Source of the DNA: Pseudoxanthomonas sp. J35 | Lineage (GTDB): Bacteria > Pseudomonadota > Gammaproteobacteria > Xanthomonadales > Xanthomonadaceae | Direction of reading: 5' to 3' | NCBI RefSeq assembly: GCF_000513995.1 | Contig: NZ_AZVB01000009.1 | Location: 89,933 to 153,932 of the forward strand | Length of the DNA: 64,000 nt | The notes under the pieces: model-generated | Databases searched by the model: none | Seen by the model: the letters and a program-made list of their open reading frames with translations, nothing else | What the model was told of the DNA's origin: nothing | Part shown: positions 1-9,153 of the stretch, in pieces | How the letters are laid out: each line of letters begins with the position of its first letter | Numbering within the stretch: position 1 is the stretch's first letter | Program-made: the position numbers and the translations under genes

Positions 1-639
1 GGCGTCACCGAGCTGCCCGGCAGCCTGAACTTCGACCTGCCGGCGACCACCTCGACCGGCCTGCCGCCGGGCGCGCTGGCCTACACCCTGCTGGGCGCCA
101 ACTTCGCCATCGACATCGAGCTGTCGGCGCTGCAGCAGGAAGGCCGCGGCGAGGTGCTGTCCAACCCGCGCGTGGTCACCTCCAACCAGCGCGAGGCGGT
201 GATCCGCCAGGGCCGCGAGGTCGGTTACGTGACCCTGACCGGCGGCGGCACCACCGGTGCGGTGACCCCGAACGTGCAGTTCAAGGACGTCGTGCTCGAG
301 CTGAAGGTCACCCCGACCATCACCAGCGACGACCGCGTGTTCATGGACGTGCACGTGACCAAGGACGAGGTCCTGCGCTACATCGACACCAGCATCGGCC
401 AGGTGCCGGAAATCGCCACCCGCGAGATCAACACCGCGGTGCTGGTCGACGACGGCCAGACCGTGGTCATCGGCGGCGTCTACGAGTTCACCGACGCCAA
501 CAGCGTGGCCAAGGTGCCGTTCCTGGGCGACGTGCCCTTCCTCGGCAACCTGTTCAAGAAGAAGAGCCGCAGCAAGGACAAGGCCGAGCTGCTGATCTTC
601 CTGACCCCGAAGGTGATGCGCGTCGAGAAGCGCGCCTGA
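1..639 (+). CDS. pilQ: Type IV pilus secretin PilQ, 3' part
   Basis: The frame is open from base 1, so only the last 212 residues are present and the start lies outside the window. They match the C-terminal secretin domain: a stretch on unblocking of a nested primary ring (SALQQEGRGEVLSNPRVVT), a glycine-rich gate segment (TLTGGGTTGAV near residue 80), and the late secretin signature with VPFLGDVPFLGNLFKKK followed by ELLIFLTPKV. PilQ forms the outer-membrane gated channel through which the type IV pilus leaves the cell. The gene ends before a strong terminator, so it is probably the last gene of a pilMNOPQ operon; the upstream genes are not in the window. Confidence 0.95.
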   Translation, partial: GVTELPGSLNFDLPATTSTGLPPGALAYTLLGANFAIDIELSALQQEGRGEVLSNPRVVTSNQREAVIRQGREVGYVTLTGGGTTGAVTPNVQFKDVVLELKVTPTITSDDRVFMDVHVTKDEVLRYIDTSIGQVPEIATREINTAVLVDDGQTVVIGGVYEFTDANSVAKVPFLGDVPFLGNLFKKKSRSKDKAELLIFLTPKVMRVEKRA

Positions 640-675
640 CGGGCCGGCCGGAAGGCCGCCAGGTGAAGCTGACGA

Positions 676-705
676 CGACGGGGCCTGCGGGCCCCGTCGC
701 TTTTT
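676..705 (+). terminator. Rho-independent terminator after pilQ
   Basis: A perfect 10-bp stem (676-685 pairs with 690-699, loop TGCG) is followed by C and five T residues. It sits 37 bp after the pilQ stop and before the MoxR gene, so it should close the pil operon. Confidence 0.9.
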
Positions 706-745
706 CCGTTCACCTGCCGCGGGAACTCGCCGCGCGGCGCTGGGT

Positions 746-751
746 CACAAT
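746..751 (+). promoter_or_regulatory. Candidate -10 element (CACAAT) of the Bat operon
   Basis: CACAAT ends 6 bp before the moxR ATG and no Shine-Dalgarno sequence is visible. If used, transcription would begin at about the start codon, giving a leaderless message. No clear -35 is seen. Weak evidence from sequence alone. Confidence 0.3.
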
Positions 752-757
752 GCGACC

Positions 758-1759
758 ATGGACAACGCCCCCGACCAGCTCTCCCACGCCGGCCTGCACG
801 CCGCCTTCGCCCACCTGCGCGACCGCCTGTCGGCCGCGATCGTCGGTCAGTCGGCGCTGGTCGAACGCCTGCTGATCGCCCTGCTGGCCGACGGTCACCT
901 GCTGGTCGAAGGCGCGCCCGGCCTGGCCAAGACCACCGCCATCCGCACCCTGGCCGCGCACCTGGAGGCGGACTTCGCCCGCGTCCAGTTCACCCCGGAC
1001 CTGCTGCCGGCCGACCTCACCGGCACCGAGGTCTGGCGCCCGCAGCAGGGCAGTTTCGAGTTCCAGCCCGGGCCGGTGTTCCATCCGCTGCTGCTGGCCG
1101 ACGAGATCAACCGTGCCCCGGCCAAGGTGCAGTCGGCGCTGCTGGAGGCGATGGGCGAACGCCAGGTCACCGTCGGCCGCCACACCTACCCGTTGCCGCC
1201 GCTGTTCCTGGTGATGGCCACGCAGAACCCGATCGAGCAGGAAGGCACCTTCCCGCTGCCGGAGGCGCAGCTGGACCGCTTCCTGATGCACGTGCGCATC
1301 GGCTATCCGGACGCGGACGTGGAAACGGAGATCCTGCGCCTGGCGCGCGAGCGCGCGCGGCAGCAGAACCTGCAGGTGCCGCCGGCGCCGGTGCGGCGCA
1401 TGCCGCAGGCGCAGGTGTTCGCCGCGCGCGAGCAGGTGCTGGACCTGCACGTGGCCCCGGCGCTGGAACGCTACCTGGTCGAACTGGTGCTGGCCTCGCG
1501 CGACGCCGGCCGCTACGACGCCGCGCTGGCCCGCCGCATCGCCTGGGGCGCCAGCCCGCGCGGTTCTATCGCGCTGGAACGCTGCGCCCGCGCCCGCGCC
1601 TGGCTGGCCGGGCGCGACTACGTGACACCCGATGACGTGCGCGCTGTGGCTCCGGACGTGCTGCGTCACCGCGTGCTGCCCAGCTACGAAGCCCTGGCCG
1701 AAGGCTGGGATGGCGACCGCCTGGTGGCGGCGCTGCTCGAGAAGGTGCCGCCGCCGTGA
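758..1759 (+). CDS. MoxR family AAA+ ATPase
   Basis: 333 residues, normal length for MoxR. The Walker A loop is GAPGLAKTT (52-60), Walker B is LLLADE (111-116), and sensor 1 lies at ATQNP (154-158) followed by the family-typical EGTFPLPEAQLDRF. MoxR ATPases act as chaperones that cooperate with von Willebrand A proteins, here encoded by the next genes. The stop overlaps the following GTG start (GTGA), so translation is probably coupled. The ATG is accepted because homology begins just after it; there is no visible ribosome-binding site. In other bacteria this operon supports envelope or oxidative stress tolerance; its substrate is unknown. Confidence 0.93.
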   Translation: MDNAPDQLSHAGLHAAFAHLRDRLSAAIVGQSALVERLLIALLADGHLLVEGAPGLAKTTAIRTLAAHLEADFARVQFTPDLLPADLTGTEVWRPQQGSFEFQPGPVFHPLLLADEINRAPAKVQSALLEAMGERQVTVGRHTYPLPPLFLVMATQNPIEQEGTFPLPEAQLDRFLMHVRIGYPDADVETEILRLARERARQQNLQVPPAPVRRMPQAQVFAAREQVLDLHVAPALERYLVELVLASRDAGRYDAALARRIAWGASPRGSIALERCARARAWLAGRDYVTPDDVRAVAPDVLRHRVLPSYEALAEGWDGDRLVAALLEKVPPP

Positions 1760-2718
1760 ACGCGCCCGGCCCGGCGCCGGCCGTGGCCGAGGCCACGGCC
1801 GCGGGCATCGTGCCGACGCTGGCCGAACTGGTCGCGCTGCGCGCGCAGGCCCTGCGCGTGCCGCCGCCGCGCCAGGGTCGCCATGGCGTGCATGGCCCGG
1901 CGCCGTCCAGCCTGCGCGGGCGCGGCATGGAATACGCCGAATCGCGCGAATACGTGGCCGGCGACGACGTGCGGCGCATGGACTGGCGCCTCACCGCGCG
2001 CAGCGGCCGCGCCCATACCAAGCTGTTCCAGGCCGAACGCGAGCGCCTGACCCTGCTGGTCGCCGATACCGCGCCGGCGTTGTACTTCGGCACCCGCACC
2101 CGCTTCAAGTCGGTGCAGGCCGCACGTGCCGGCGCGGTGGCGGTGTGGGCGGCGCTGCAGGCCGGCGACCGCATCGCCGCCTTGCGCGCCGGCGAACCGG
2201 CGATCCCGCCGGCCACCGGCCTGCGCGGGGCGATGCGCGTGCTCGATGCGCTGGTGCGCTGGTACGAACGCCCGCCGGAAGACGACGTCGGCCTGGCCCT
2301 GGCCCTCGAACACGCCCAGCGCCTGTTGCGCCCCGGCGCGCAGCTGGTGGTGCTGGCCGACCCGGCCAGCGCCGCGCAAGTGCCGGCGCTGCGCTGGACC
2401 GCGCTGGCGCGCCACCACCAGGCCATCCTGGTGCTGCTGCAGGATCCGCTGGAAACCGCGCCGCCGCGCCGGCCGCTGGTCTTCCTCGCCGGCGTGCGGC
2501 GCCTGCAGCTGGCCCTGGACCGTGGCGGCGTGCGCCAGCGCTGGGAACAGGCCTTCACCGCACCCGCGCGCGAACTGGCGGGCACGCTGCCGGGGCTCGG
2601 CTGGCGGGTGCGTACGCTGTCGAGCGACGCCGGCAGCGCCGACTGGCTGTGGTCGGCAGGCGAGGCTCGTGGTGATGCCGCGGCGGACGCGTCCGCGGCG
2701 GCAGGCGGGGAGCGCTGA
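1756..2718 (+). CDS. DUF58 domain protein
   Basis: 320 residues starting at a GTG that overlaps the moxR stop. The DUF58 hallmark is at residues 65-82 (EYVAGDDVRRMDWRLTAR), followed by a VWA-like fold with VADTAPAL at the position of the metal-binding loop. The canonical DxSxS motif is replaced there, so metal binding is doubtful. No signal peptide or membrane helix is seen, which suggests a cytoplasmic partner of the MoxR ATPase. DUF58 is a constant member of MoxR-Bat operons; its molecular function is not established. Confidence 0.9.
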   Translation: MNAPGPAPAVAEATAAGIVPTLAELVALRAQALRVPPPRQGRHGVHGPAPSSLRGRGMEYAESREYVAGDDVRRMDWRLTARSGRAHTKLFQAERERLTLLVADTAPALYFGTRTRFKSVQAARAGAVAVWAALQAGDRIAALRAGEPAIPPATGLRGAMRVLDALVRWYERPPEDDVGLALALEHAQRLLRPGAQLVVLADPASAAQVPALRWTALARHHQAILVLLQDPLETAPPRRPLVFLAGVRRLQLALDRGGVRQRWEQAFTAPARELAGTLPGLGWRVRTLSSDAGSADWLWSAGEARGDAAADASAAAGGER

Positions 2719-3174
2719 GTGGATCCGGCCAACCTCCCGTTGCGCGACGTACACCTGCCCGGGTCGCCATCGTGGTGGCCGCCGGCGCCGGGGTGGTGGC
2801 TGCTGGGCGCGGCGATCGCCCTGGCACTGCTGGCCTGGGCCGGATGGCTGGCGTGGCGACGCGCGCGCCGGCGCCGCTGGCTGCGCTGGTTCGAGCACGC
2901 CAGCGCCGGACCCGGCACGCTGCCCGGACGCCTGGCGGCCATGTCCGCCCTGCTGCGCCGCGCCGCCCGACGCCGCCAGCCCGGTGCGGAACTGCTGCAG
3001 GGCGAAGCCTGGCTGCGCTTCCTCGATGGGGCGGACGGCACCGGTTTCAGTGCCGGCCCGGGGCGCCTGTTCCTTGAAGGCGGTTTCCGCCGCGACGTCG
3101 ACGCCGATGCATTCGCCGCCGCGCGGGCGCTGGCCCGCGCGCGTTTCCTCGAACTGATGGAAGGTCGCCGGTGA
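2719..3174 (+). CDS. DUF4381 family membrane protein
   Basis: 151 residues. The GTG start directly abuts the upstream stop, and the stop overlaps the next GTG start. After a proline-rich N-terminus (LPGSPSWWPPAPGWW) there is one membrane helix at about 28-46, then a strongly basic stretch (RRARRRRWLRW) that should lie in the cytoplasm. This layout is typical of DUF4381, found between DUF58 and VWA genes in Bat operons. It may anchor the DUF58/MoxR complex to the inner membrane; that role is inferred from position only. Confidence 0.85.
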   Translation: MDPANLPLRDVHLPGSPSWWPPAPGWWLLGAAIALALLAWAGWLAWRRARRRRWLRWFEHASAGPGTLPGRLAAMSALLRRAARRRQPGAELLQGEAWLRFLDGADGTGFSAGPGRLFLEGGFRRDVDADAFAAARALARARFLELMEGRR

Positions 3175-4169
3175 GCGCCTGGTGGCCTGCATGGCAGCAG
3201 GGGTTCGCGGGCTTCGCCTGGCCGTGGGCCTGGGCGCTGCTGGCGCTGCCGCTGCTGGCCTGGATGCTGCCGCCCCGGCAGCCTGCGGTTGCCGCGTTGC
3301 GCGTCCCGTGGGGCGCGCGGCTCGAGGAAGTGGCGGGCGCCGAGGCGGGCAGTGCCGCCGTCGCCTGGCTGCTGCCGCTGCTGGCCTGGCTGCTGCTGTG
3401 CGCCGCCGCCGCGCGCCCGCAGCAGCTGGGCGAGGCGCAGCTGCCGCCGCACCAGGCGCGGCAGATGCTGCTGGCGGTCGACCTGTCCGGCAGCATGAGC
3501 GATCCGGACATGGAACTGGGCGGTCAGGTGGTCGACCGCCTGACCGCGGCCAAGGCGGTGATCGCCGATTTCCTCGAACGGCGCGCGGGCGACCGCGTCG
3601 GCCTGCTCGTGTTCGGCCAGCGCGCCTACATGCTCGCCCCGCTCACCCTCGACCGTGAATCGGTGCGCCTGCAGCTGCGCGACAGTGTCGCCGGCCTGGC
3701 CGGTCGCGAGACCGCGCTGGGCGACGCCATCGGCCTGGGGGTGAAGCGCCTGCGCGAGCAGCCCGAAGGCCAGCGCGTGCTGGTGCTGCTCACCGACGGC
3801 GTCAACACCGCCGGCGTGATCGAACCGCTGCGCGCCGCCGCGCTGGCCCAGGCCGAAGGCGTGCGCGTGTACACCATCGCCTTCGGAGGCGGCGGCATGC
3901 GTTCGCTGTTCGGCGTGCCGTTGCCGGTGCAGGGCGAGGAAGTCGACGAGGACACCTTGCGCCAGATCGCGGCGATGACCGGGGGCCGCTTCTTCCGCGC
4001 CCGCGATACCGGCCAGCTGGCGGACATCTATGCCGAGCTCGACCGGCTCGAGCCGGTGGACGTGGCCGCCGCGCCGGTGCGTCCGCGCATCGAGCTGTAT
4101 CCGTGGCCGCTGGGTGCAGCGCTGCTGCTGATGGTCGTCGCCGTACCGCTGCGGAGGCGTGCCGCATGA
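3171..4169 (+). CDS. BatA-like von Willebrand A domain membrane protein
   Basis: 332 residues with a GTG start overlapping the previous stop. Two N-terminal hydrophobic helices (about 14-33 and 62-80) precede a VWA domain with an intact metal-ion-dependent adhesion site (DLSGSMS, 104-110) and the later LLTDGVNTAG element. A last helix near residue 315 re-enters the membrane. The VWA domain is expected to face the periplasm, where Bat proteins are thought to form complexes. The following VWA gene begins inside its stop codon (ATGA). Confidence 0.92.
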   Translation: MSAWWPAWQQGFAGFAWPWAWALLALPLLAWMLPPRQPAVAALRVPWGARLEEVAGAEAGSAAVAWLLPLLAWLLLCAAAARPQQLGEAQLPPHQARQMLLAVDLSGSMSDPDMELGGQVVDRLTAAKAVIADFLERRAGDRVGLLVFGQRAYMLAPLTLDRESVRLQLRDSVAGLAGRETALGDAIGLGVKRLREQPEGQRVLVLLTDGVNTAGVIEPLRAAALAQAEGVRVYTIAFGGGGMRSLFGVPLPVQGEEVDEDTLRQIAAMTGGRFFRARDTGQLADIYAELDRLEPVDVAAAPVRPRIELYPWPLGAALLLMVVAVPLRRRAA

Positions 4170-5926
4170 GCATCGCCTGGCTGCAGCAGCTGCCCGCCGT
4201 GCACCTGCAGCGCCCGCTGTGGCTGTGGGCGCTGTGCGCGCTGCCGCTGCTGTGGCTGCTGTGGCATCGCCACCGCCGCGAGGCCTGGCGGGACGCGGTG
4301 GACCCGCACCTGCTCGCGCACCTCATCGAACCCGGTCGCGGGCGCAGCGGCTGGCGGCTGGCCGGCATCTCGCTGGCGTGGGTCCTGTCCGTGCTCGCCC
4401 TGGCCGGTCCGGGTTGGCGCCAGGAGGCGCAGCCGCGCCAGGAATCGCGCACGCCGCTGGTCGTCGCCCTGGACCTCTCCGCTTCGATGCTCGCGCCCGA
4501 CCTGCCGCCGACGCGCCTGGCGCAGGCGCGGGCCAAGATCGAGACCCTGCTGCGGGAGCGCGAGGGCGGCGAGGTCGGGCTGGTGGCCTGGGCCGAGGAC
4601 GCGTACCCGGTGGCGCCGCTGACCGCCGATGCCGGCAACGTCGCGCTGTTCCTCGAAGCGCTGGCCCCCGACCTGATGCCGGTCGACGGGCACCGCGTCG
4701 AACGCGCGTTGACCCACGCCGCCACCTTGCTGCGGCAGGCCGGCTTCGAGCATGGCGACATCCTGCTGCTCACCGGCGAGGCCGAAGCGGAGGCGCAGGC
4801 CATCGCGGGCGCGATCGCGACGCAGGGCTACCGGATATCGGTCATCGGCCTGGGCACGCCGGCCGGCGCGATGTACCGCGACGGTGCCGGCGCGACGCGG
4901 CCGGCGCGGCTGGACGAGGCCGCGCTGCGCGCCCTCGCCGCCGCGGGCGGTGGCGGCTACGCCAGGCTCGCCGCGGACGATTCCGACCTGCGCGCGCTGG
5001 GCGTGCTGGTGCCCCGCGCCGAGCAGGAAAGCCTGCGTGGCGACGGCCAGCGCGTCTGGCTCGACCAGGGCTATTGGCTGCTGCCGCCGCTGCTGGTGCT
5101 GGTGGCGCTGCTGGTGTTCCGTCGCGGCGCCGGGGTGCTGGCCGCGCTGCCGCTGGCCGTGCTGCTGGCGATGCCGGGCCCGGCGCGCGCCGCCGGCGCG
5201 GAGGACGAGGGCGGCTGGTGGCGGCGCGCCGACCAGCAGGCGCAGCAGCGCATCGAGCGCGGGGTCGAGGCCTACCGCCAGGGTGACTACGCCACGGCAG
5301 GAGAGGCTTTCGCCGGCGCCAGCGCACGCGGCGCCGATGCCGATTACAACCTCGGCAACGCGCTGGCGCGCCAGGGCCGCTACGACGAGGCCATTGCCGC
5401 CTACGACCGCGCCCTCGCGCGGTCGCCGGGCATGGAGGATGCAATCGCCAACCGGCGCGTGGTCGAAGCCGCGCGGCGCCAGCAGCAGGAAGGGCAGGGC
5501 CGGTCCGGGAAACGGCAGGGTGGCGAACCGCAGCCGGCGCAGGACGGCGAACCGGAACAGGGCGACGACCCGTCGCAGGATTCCCAGGGCCAGCAGCGTC
5601 CTCCGGATGATCCCGGCCAGCCGCAGGATCGTGGCGATGCCGGGAAGCCCGACGAAGGCCCCGAGCCGCAGGCGGAAGACGGACAGGCGCGCCAGCGCCA
5701 GGAACAGGCCGACCGCGAGCAGCGCGAGCGCATGCAGGAGGCGCTGCAGCAGGGTGGCGAAGAGCCGCAGGAACAGGTCCCGGCGGAGGCGCAGGAGGAC
5801 GCGCAGACGCGCGAGGAGCGCCAGGCCCGCGAGGCCTGGCTGCGGCGCATTCCCGACGATCCCGGTGGACTGCTCCGGGCCAGGTTCCGCCTCGAATACG
5901 AACGCCGCCTGCGGGAGGGACGATGA
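4166..5926 (+). CDS. VWA-TPR fusion protein (BatB/BatC-like)
   Basis: 586 residues. The start ATG at 4166 is chosen because it overlaps the upstream stop and follows GGAGG at 4153-4157. Hydrophobic helices near 18-34 and 66-82 precede a VWA domain with DLSASM (103-108); a further helix pair follows near 310-345. TPR-like repeats lie at about 355-430 (YRQGDYATAGEAF, YNLGNALARQGRYDEAIAAY). The last 140 residues are a low-complexity Gln/Glu/Arg/Asp-rich tail. Bacteroides has separate BatB and BatC; here both functions are in one chain, as is common in proteobacteria. Confidence 0.9.
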   Translation: MSIAWLQQLPAVHLQRPLWLWALCALPLLWLLWHRHRREAWRDAVDPHLLAHLIEPGRGRSGWRLAGISLAWVLSVLALAGPGWRQEAQPRQESRTPLVVALDLSASMLAPDLPPTRLAQARAKIETLLREREGGEVGLVAWAEDAYPVAPLTADAGNVALFLEALAPDLMPVDGHRVERALTHAATLLRQAGFEHGDILLLTGEAEAEAQAIAGAIATQGYRISVIGLGTPAGAMYRDGAGATRPARLDEAALRALAAAGGGGYARLAADDSDLRALGVLVPRAEQESLRGDGQRVWLDQGYWLLPPLLVLVALLVFRRGAGVLAALPLAVLLAMPGPARAAGAEDEGGWWRRADQQAQQRIERGVEAYRQGDYATAGEAFAGASARGADADYNLGNALARQGRYDEAIAAYDRALARSPGMEDAIANRRVVEAARRQQQEGQGRSGKRQGGEPQPAQDGEPEQGDDPSQDSQGQQRPPDDPGQPQDRGDAGKPDEGPEPQAEDGQARQRQEQADREQRERMQEALQQGGEEPQEQVPAEAQEDAQTREERQAREAWLRRIPDDPGGLLRARFRLEYERRLREGR

Positions 5927-7623
5927 CAATGCATGAGCCGTCGCGCTATCGACCCGCCATCCCGGGTGCGCCGTGCCCGCCCGCGCGGCGCGGCCTGGCG
6001 TGGCTCGCGGTGCTGGTCTTCGCCTGCCTGCCCGCGTTCGCCGCGCTGGGCGAAACGCGCGCGTGGCTGGATCGCGAAACCGCCGCGATGGGCGATGCGG
6101 TGACCCTCAACATCGAGACCGACCAGGCCGGCGTGGCGCCCGATTACCGGCCGCTGGCGGCGGGATTCGAACTTGGCCAGCCCTACCGCAGCGACCGCAA
6201 TGGACGCACGCTGTTCGGCATCGCCCTGACGCCGCGGCGCAGCGGGGCGCTGGACGTGCCGGCGCTGGCGGTCGGAGCCGAGCGCACCGCGCCGCTGCGC
6301 CTGCAGGTGAGCGAAGCGCGCGCGCAGGTACCGCGCGGCGACGCCTTCGTCGAGGTCGTGGTCGACGATCCGGCGCCCTATGTGCAGCAGGGCGTCGGCC
6401 TGGTGGTGCGGCTGCACTACGCCACGCCGCTGCTGTCCGGCGAACTGGTCCAGGATGCCCCGGACGGGGCATCGCTGCAGCGCGTCGGCGACGACGTGCA
6501 GAGCAGCCGTGAGGTCGGCGGCCGCCGCTACCACGTGGTCGAGCGCCGCTACCTGCTGGTGCCCGAGCGCAGCGGCCCGCTGCTGCTGCCGCCGGCGCGT
6601 TTCCGTGGCCGCGCGGCGGCGGGGTTCTTCGAGGATTTCTTCGGTGGTGGCGGCGGCCGCCGCGAACTGTCGGCGCAGTCGCCCCCGCAGACCTTGCAGG
6701 TGCGCGCGCAACCGGCCAACGCGCCGCAGCCGTGGCTGCCGTTGCGCGAGCTGCGCCTGCGCTACCTGGCGGCGCCGGCGGCCGGACGTGCCGGCGAAGC
6801 CGTCGAGATCGCGGTGGAAGCGGTGGCGCGCGGGGTCACCGCGGCGCAGTTTCCGGACATCCCGGTGCCGCGGGTGGACGGGGCCCAGGTGTTCCCCGAA
6901 CGTGCCGAGACCACCGAGCGCTTCATCGACGGCGGCCCGCAGCTGACCGTCGTGCGCCGCTACGCGGTGGTGCCATTGGCGCCGGGCCGATTGCGCGTGG
7001 CCGGGCCGCGCATCGACTGGTGGAACGTGCGCGAGCGGCGCGCGGAGGCGGCGACGCTTCCGGACCTGGCGCTCGAAGTGGCGCCCGGCAACCCGGATGC
7101 CACGTCCGCGGGTGGCGGCACGGTGGCGCCGTCCCCGTCCGACGCGATGGCGGGGAACGCCGTGCCATCGTCTCCGGCTTCCGCGGGCAACCGGCTGTGG
7201 CCCTGGCTCGCGGCGGTGCTGGCGGTGCTGTGGCTGGCCACGCTGGCCTGGGCCTGGTCGCTGCGGCGCCGGCATGCGCGTGGCGCGGCCAGCGAAGATG
7301 CGACCGCTGGCGCGTACCGGTCCCGGCCCGTGCTGATGGACCTTCGACGCCTCCTCGATGCCGGCAGCTTCGACGAGGTGGTGCGCATGCTGCAGCGCAT
7401 GGCCGACCCGCCGGCGGCGGACCTCGATGCGCTGCTGGCGCGGCTGGACGATCCACGCCAGCGCGAGGCACTGGAGGCGATGCGGCGGGCGCTGTGGGCC
7501 GGCGATGGCGATGCCTCCGCCGCACGCGTCGCGCTGCGCTCGGCGTTCCGCGAGGGCCCCCGCTGGAAGGCGACGCCGGCGGCGGCGCGCGAACCCCTGC
7601 CGCCCCTGTATCCGGAGCGGTGA
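5923..7623 (+). CDS. BatD family protein
   Basis: 566 residues; the ATG overlaps the previous stop and follows GGGAGGGA. A signal peptide (hydrophobic near 20-42, Ala-rich cut site) leads into a long beta-rich periplasmic part of Ig-like modules, for example the segment beginning TRAWLDRETAAMGDAVTL. A glycine-rich insert (FFEDFFGGGGGR) lies near residue 240, and one membrane helix (about 424-442) precedes a roughly 110-residue cytoplasmic tail. BatD is the last gene of MoxR-Bat operons and is thought to help present the VWA proteins at the membrane. Exact function unknown. Confidence 0.88.
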   Translation: MTMHEPSRYRPAIPGAPCPPARRGLAWLAVLVFACLPAFAALGETRAWLDRETAAMGDAVTLNIETDQAGVAPDYRPLAAGFELGQPYRSDRNGRTLFGIALTPRRSGALDVPALAVGAERTAPLRLQVSEARAQVPRGDAFVEVVVDDPAPYVQQGVGLVVRLHYATPLLSGELVQDAPDGASLQRVGDDVQSSREVGGRRYHVVERRYLLVPERSGPLLLPPARFRGRAAAGFFEDFFGGGGGRRELSAQSPPQTLQVRAQPANAPQPWLPLRELRLRYLAAPAAGRAGEAVEIAVEAVARGVTAAQFPDIPVPRVDGAQVFPERAETTERFIDGGPQLTVVRRYAVVPLAPGRLRVAGPRIDWWNVRERRAEAATLPDLALEVAPGNPDATSAGGGTVAPSPSDAMAGNAVPSSPASAGNRLWPWLAAVLAVLWLATLAWAWSLRRRHARGAASEDATAGAYRSRPVLMDLRRLLDAGSFDEVVRMLQRMADPPAADLDALLARLDDPRQREALEAMRRALWAGDGDASAARVALRSAFREGPRWKATPAAAREPLPPLYPER

Positions 7624-7643
7624 AGCCGGGCACGGCGGTTTGC

Positions 7644-7649
7644 TAGGAT
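7644..7649 (+). promoter_or_regulatory. Candidate -10 element (TAGGAT) for the symporter gene
   Basis: TTTGCTAGGATCG lies 31 bp before the symporter start. Nearly the same string (TTTGCTAGCATCG) precedes pntAA, which supports a real promoter element. No convincing -35 is present. Confidence 0.35.
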
Positions 7650-7680
7650 CGGGATTTCGTTTCTCAGGGGGGAACACCGG

Positions 7681-8991
7681 ATGTCCGACAAGCCGCGCAA
7701 GAGCTGGCCGATGCCGTGGAAGATGGGACTGGGCTTCGGCCTGGGCCTGGTGCTCGGCCTGCTCGTACACGTGGCCGTCGGCGCCGATGCCGGCTGGGTG
7801 CAGGCGTTCACGAACTACGTGACCACACCGGCTTCGCGGCTGTTCCTCAACCTGATCTTCATGCTGATCGTGCCGCTGCTGTTCTCGGCGCTGGTCATGG
7901 GCATCGCCGACATGGGCGACATCCGCACGCTGGGGCGGATCGGCTGGAAGACGATGGCCTACACCATCCTGCTGTCCGGCGTGGCGGTGCTGCTGGGCCT
8001 GGTGCTGGTCAACCTGCTCAAGCCCGGCGCGGGCGTGGATCCGGCGCTGGCGCAGCAGCTGCTGGCACAGAACGTCGAGCGCAGCCGCGAGATCGTGGCC
8101 AGCATCGACACCCAGCCGCGCGGCATGGACGTGCTCCTGTCGATCGTGCCGAGCAACGTGATCCAGGCCGCCTCGGACAACGGCTCGATCCTGGCGCTGA
8201 TGTTCTTCGCGGTGATGTTCGGCGTGGGCATGGTCCTGACCGACGACGACAAGGTCGCCACCCTGCGCCGCGGCATCGAGGGCGTGTTCGAGGTGTCGAT
8301 GACCCTGATCGGCCTGGTCATCCGCCTGGCGCCGTACGCGGTGTTCTGCTTCATGTTCAACCTGGCGGCGATCTTCGGCTTCGAGCTGCTGGTGCGGTTG
8401 GGCGCCTACGTCGGCGTGGTGGTGGTGGCGCTGGCCATCCACATGTTCGTGACCTACGGTATCGCCGTGCGGATGGCCGGGCGCTCGCCGCTGGCCTTCT
8501 TCCGCGACATCCAGGAAGCGGCGGTGATGGCCTTCTCCACCGCCTCGAGCAACGCCACCCTGCCGACCGCGCTGCGCGTGGCCGACCAGATGGGCCTGCC
8601 GCACAAGGTCTCGCGCTTCGTGCTGACCGTCGGCGCCACTGCCAACCAGAACGGCACGGCCCTGTTCGAGGGCGTGACGGTGATCTTCCTGGCGCAGTTC
8701 TTCGCCGTGGACCTGAGCGTGGGCCAGCAGTTCATGGTGATGCTGGTGTGCATCCTCGGCGGCATCGGCACCGCCGGCGTGCCCTCCGGCTCGCTGCCGG
8801 TGGTGGCGCTGATCTGCGCGATGGCCGGCGTGGATCCGATCGGCATCGGCCTGATCCTCGGCGTGAACCACTTCCTCGACATGTGCCGGACCACGCTCAA
8901 CGTCAGCGGCGACCTGACCCTGGCGACCCTGGTGTCGCGCGGCGAGCAGGACGATCCCGCGCCGGTGGAGGGCACCCGCAGCGCCGGATGA
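7681..8991 (+). CDS. Dicarboxylate/amino acid:cation symporter (SDF family)
   Basis: 436 residues, usual length for the DAACS/SDF family of Na+- or H+-coupled carriers for glutamate, aspartate or C4-dicarboxylates. Visible family features include hairpin 1 with a serine-rich tip (FSTASSNATLPTAL), the TM7 motif (VGATANQNGTALFEG, the N-x-D/N-G-T region) and hairpin 2 (GGIGTAGVPSGSLP), then LGVNHFLDMCRTTLNV in TM8, where substrate-binding Asp, Arg and Asn residues lie. A GGGGGGAA ribosome-binding site precedes the ATG. It stands alone between the Bat operon and tkt. The substrate cannot be decided from sequence. Confidence 0.9.
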   Translation: MSDKPRKSWPMPWKMGLGFGLGLVLGLLVHVAVGADAGWVQAFTNYVTTPASRLFLNLIFMLIVPLLFSALVMGIADMGDIRTLGRIGWKTMAYTILLSGVAVLLGLVLVNLLKPGAGVDPALAQQLLAQNVERSREIVASIDTQPRGMDVLLSIVPSNVIQAASDNGSILALMFFAVMFGVGMVLTDDDKVATLRRGIEGVFEVSMTLIGLVIRLAPYAVFCFMFNLAAIFGFELLVRLGAYVGVVVVALAIHMFVTYGIAVRMAGRSPLAFFRDIQEAAVMAFSTASSNATLPTALRVADQMGLPHKVSRFVLTVGATANQNGTALFEGVTVIFLAQFFAVDLSVGQQFMVMLVCILGGIGTAGVPSGSLPVVALICAMAGVDPIGIGLILGVNHFLDMCRTTLNVSGDLTLATLVSRGEQDDPAPVEGTRSAG

Positions 8992-9153
8992 GACGCCGCG
9001 GCCGCGCAGGCCCACGATAGTTTCGCGGCCAACCGTGCCCGGGAGGGCCGCGGGACGGCGTTCTTCGCTGCAGTGCAGGACAGGCGTGGACAAGGATGGG
9101 ACAATAGGCTGCCCGCAGCGCCGCGGGCGCCTCCGACCCTTCCAGCCCCCGAC

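Noticed and set aside
758..7623. MoxR-VWA operon as a phage defence or ternary conflict system
   Set aside because: Gene set and order (MoxR, DUF58, DUF4381, VWA, VWA-TPR, BatD) fit the common Bat stress operon, and no nuclease or toxin is linked.
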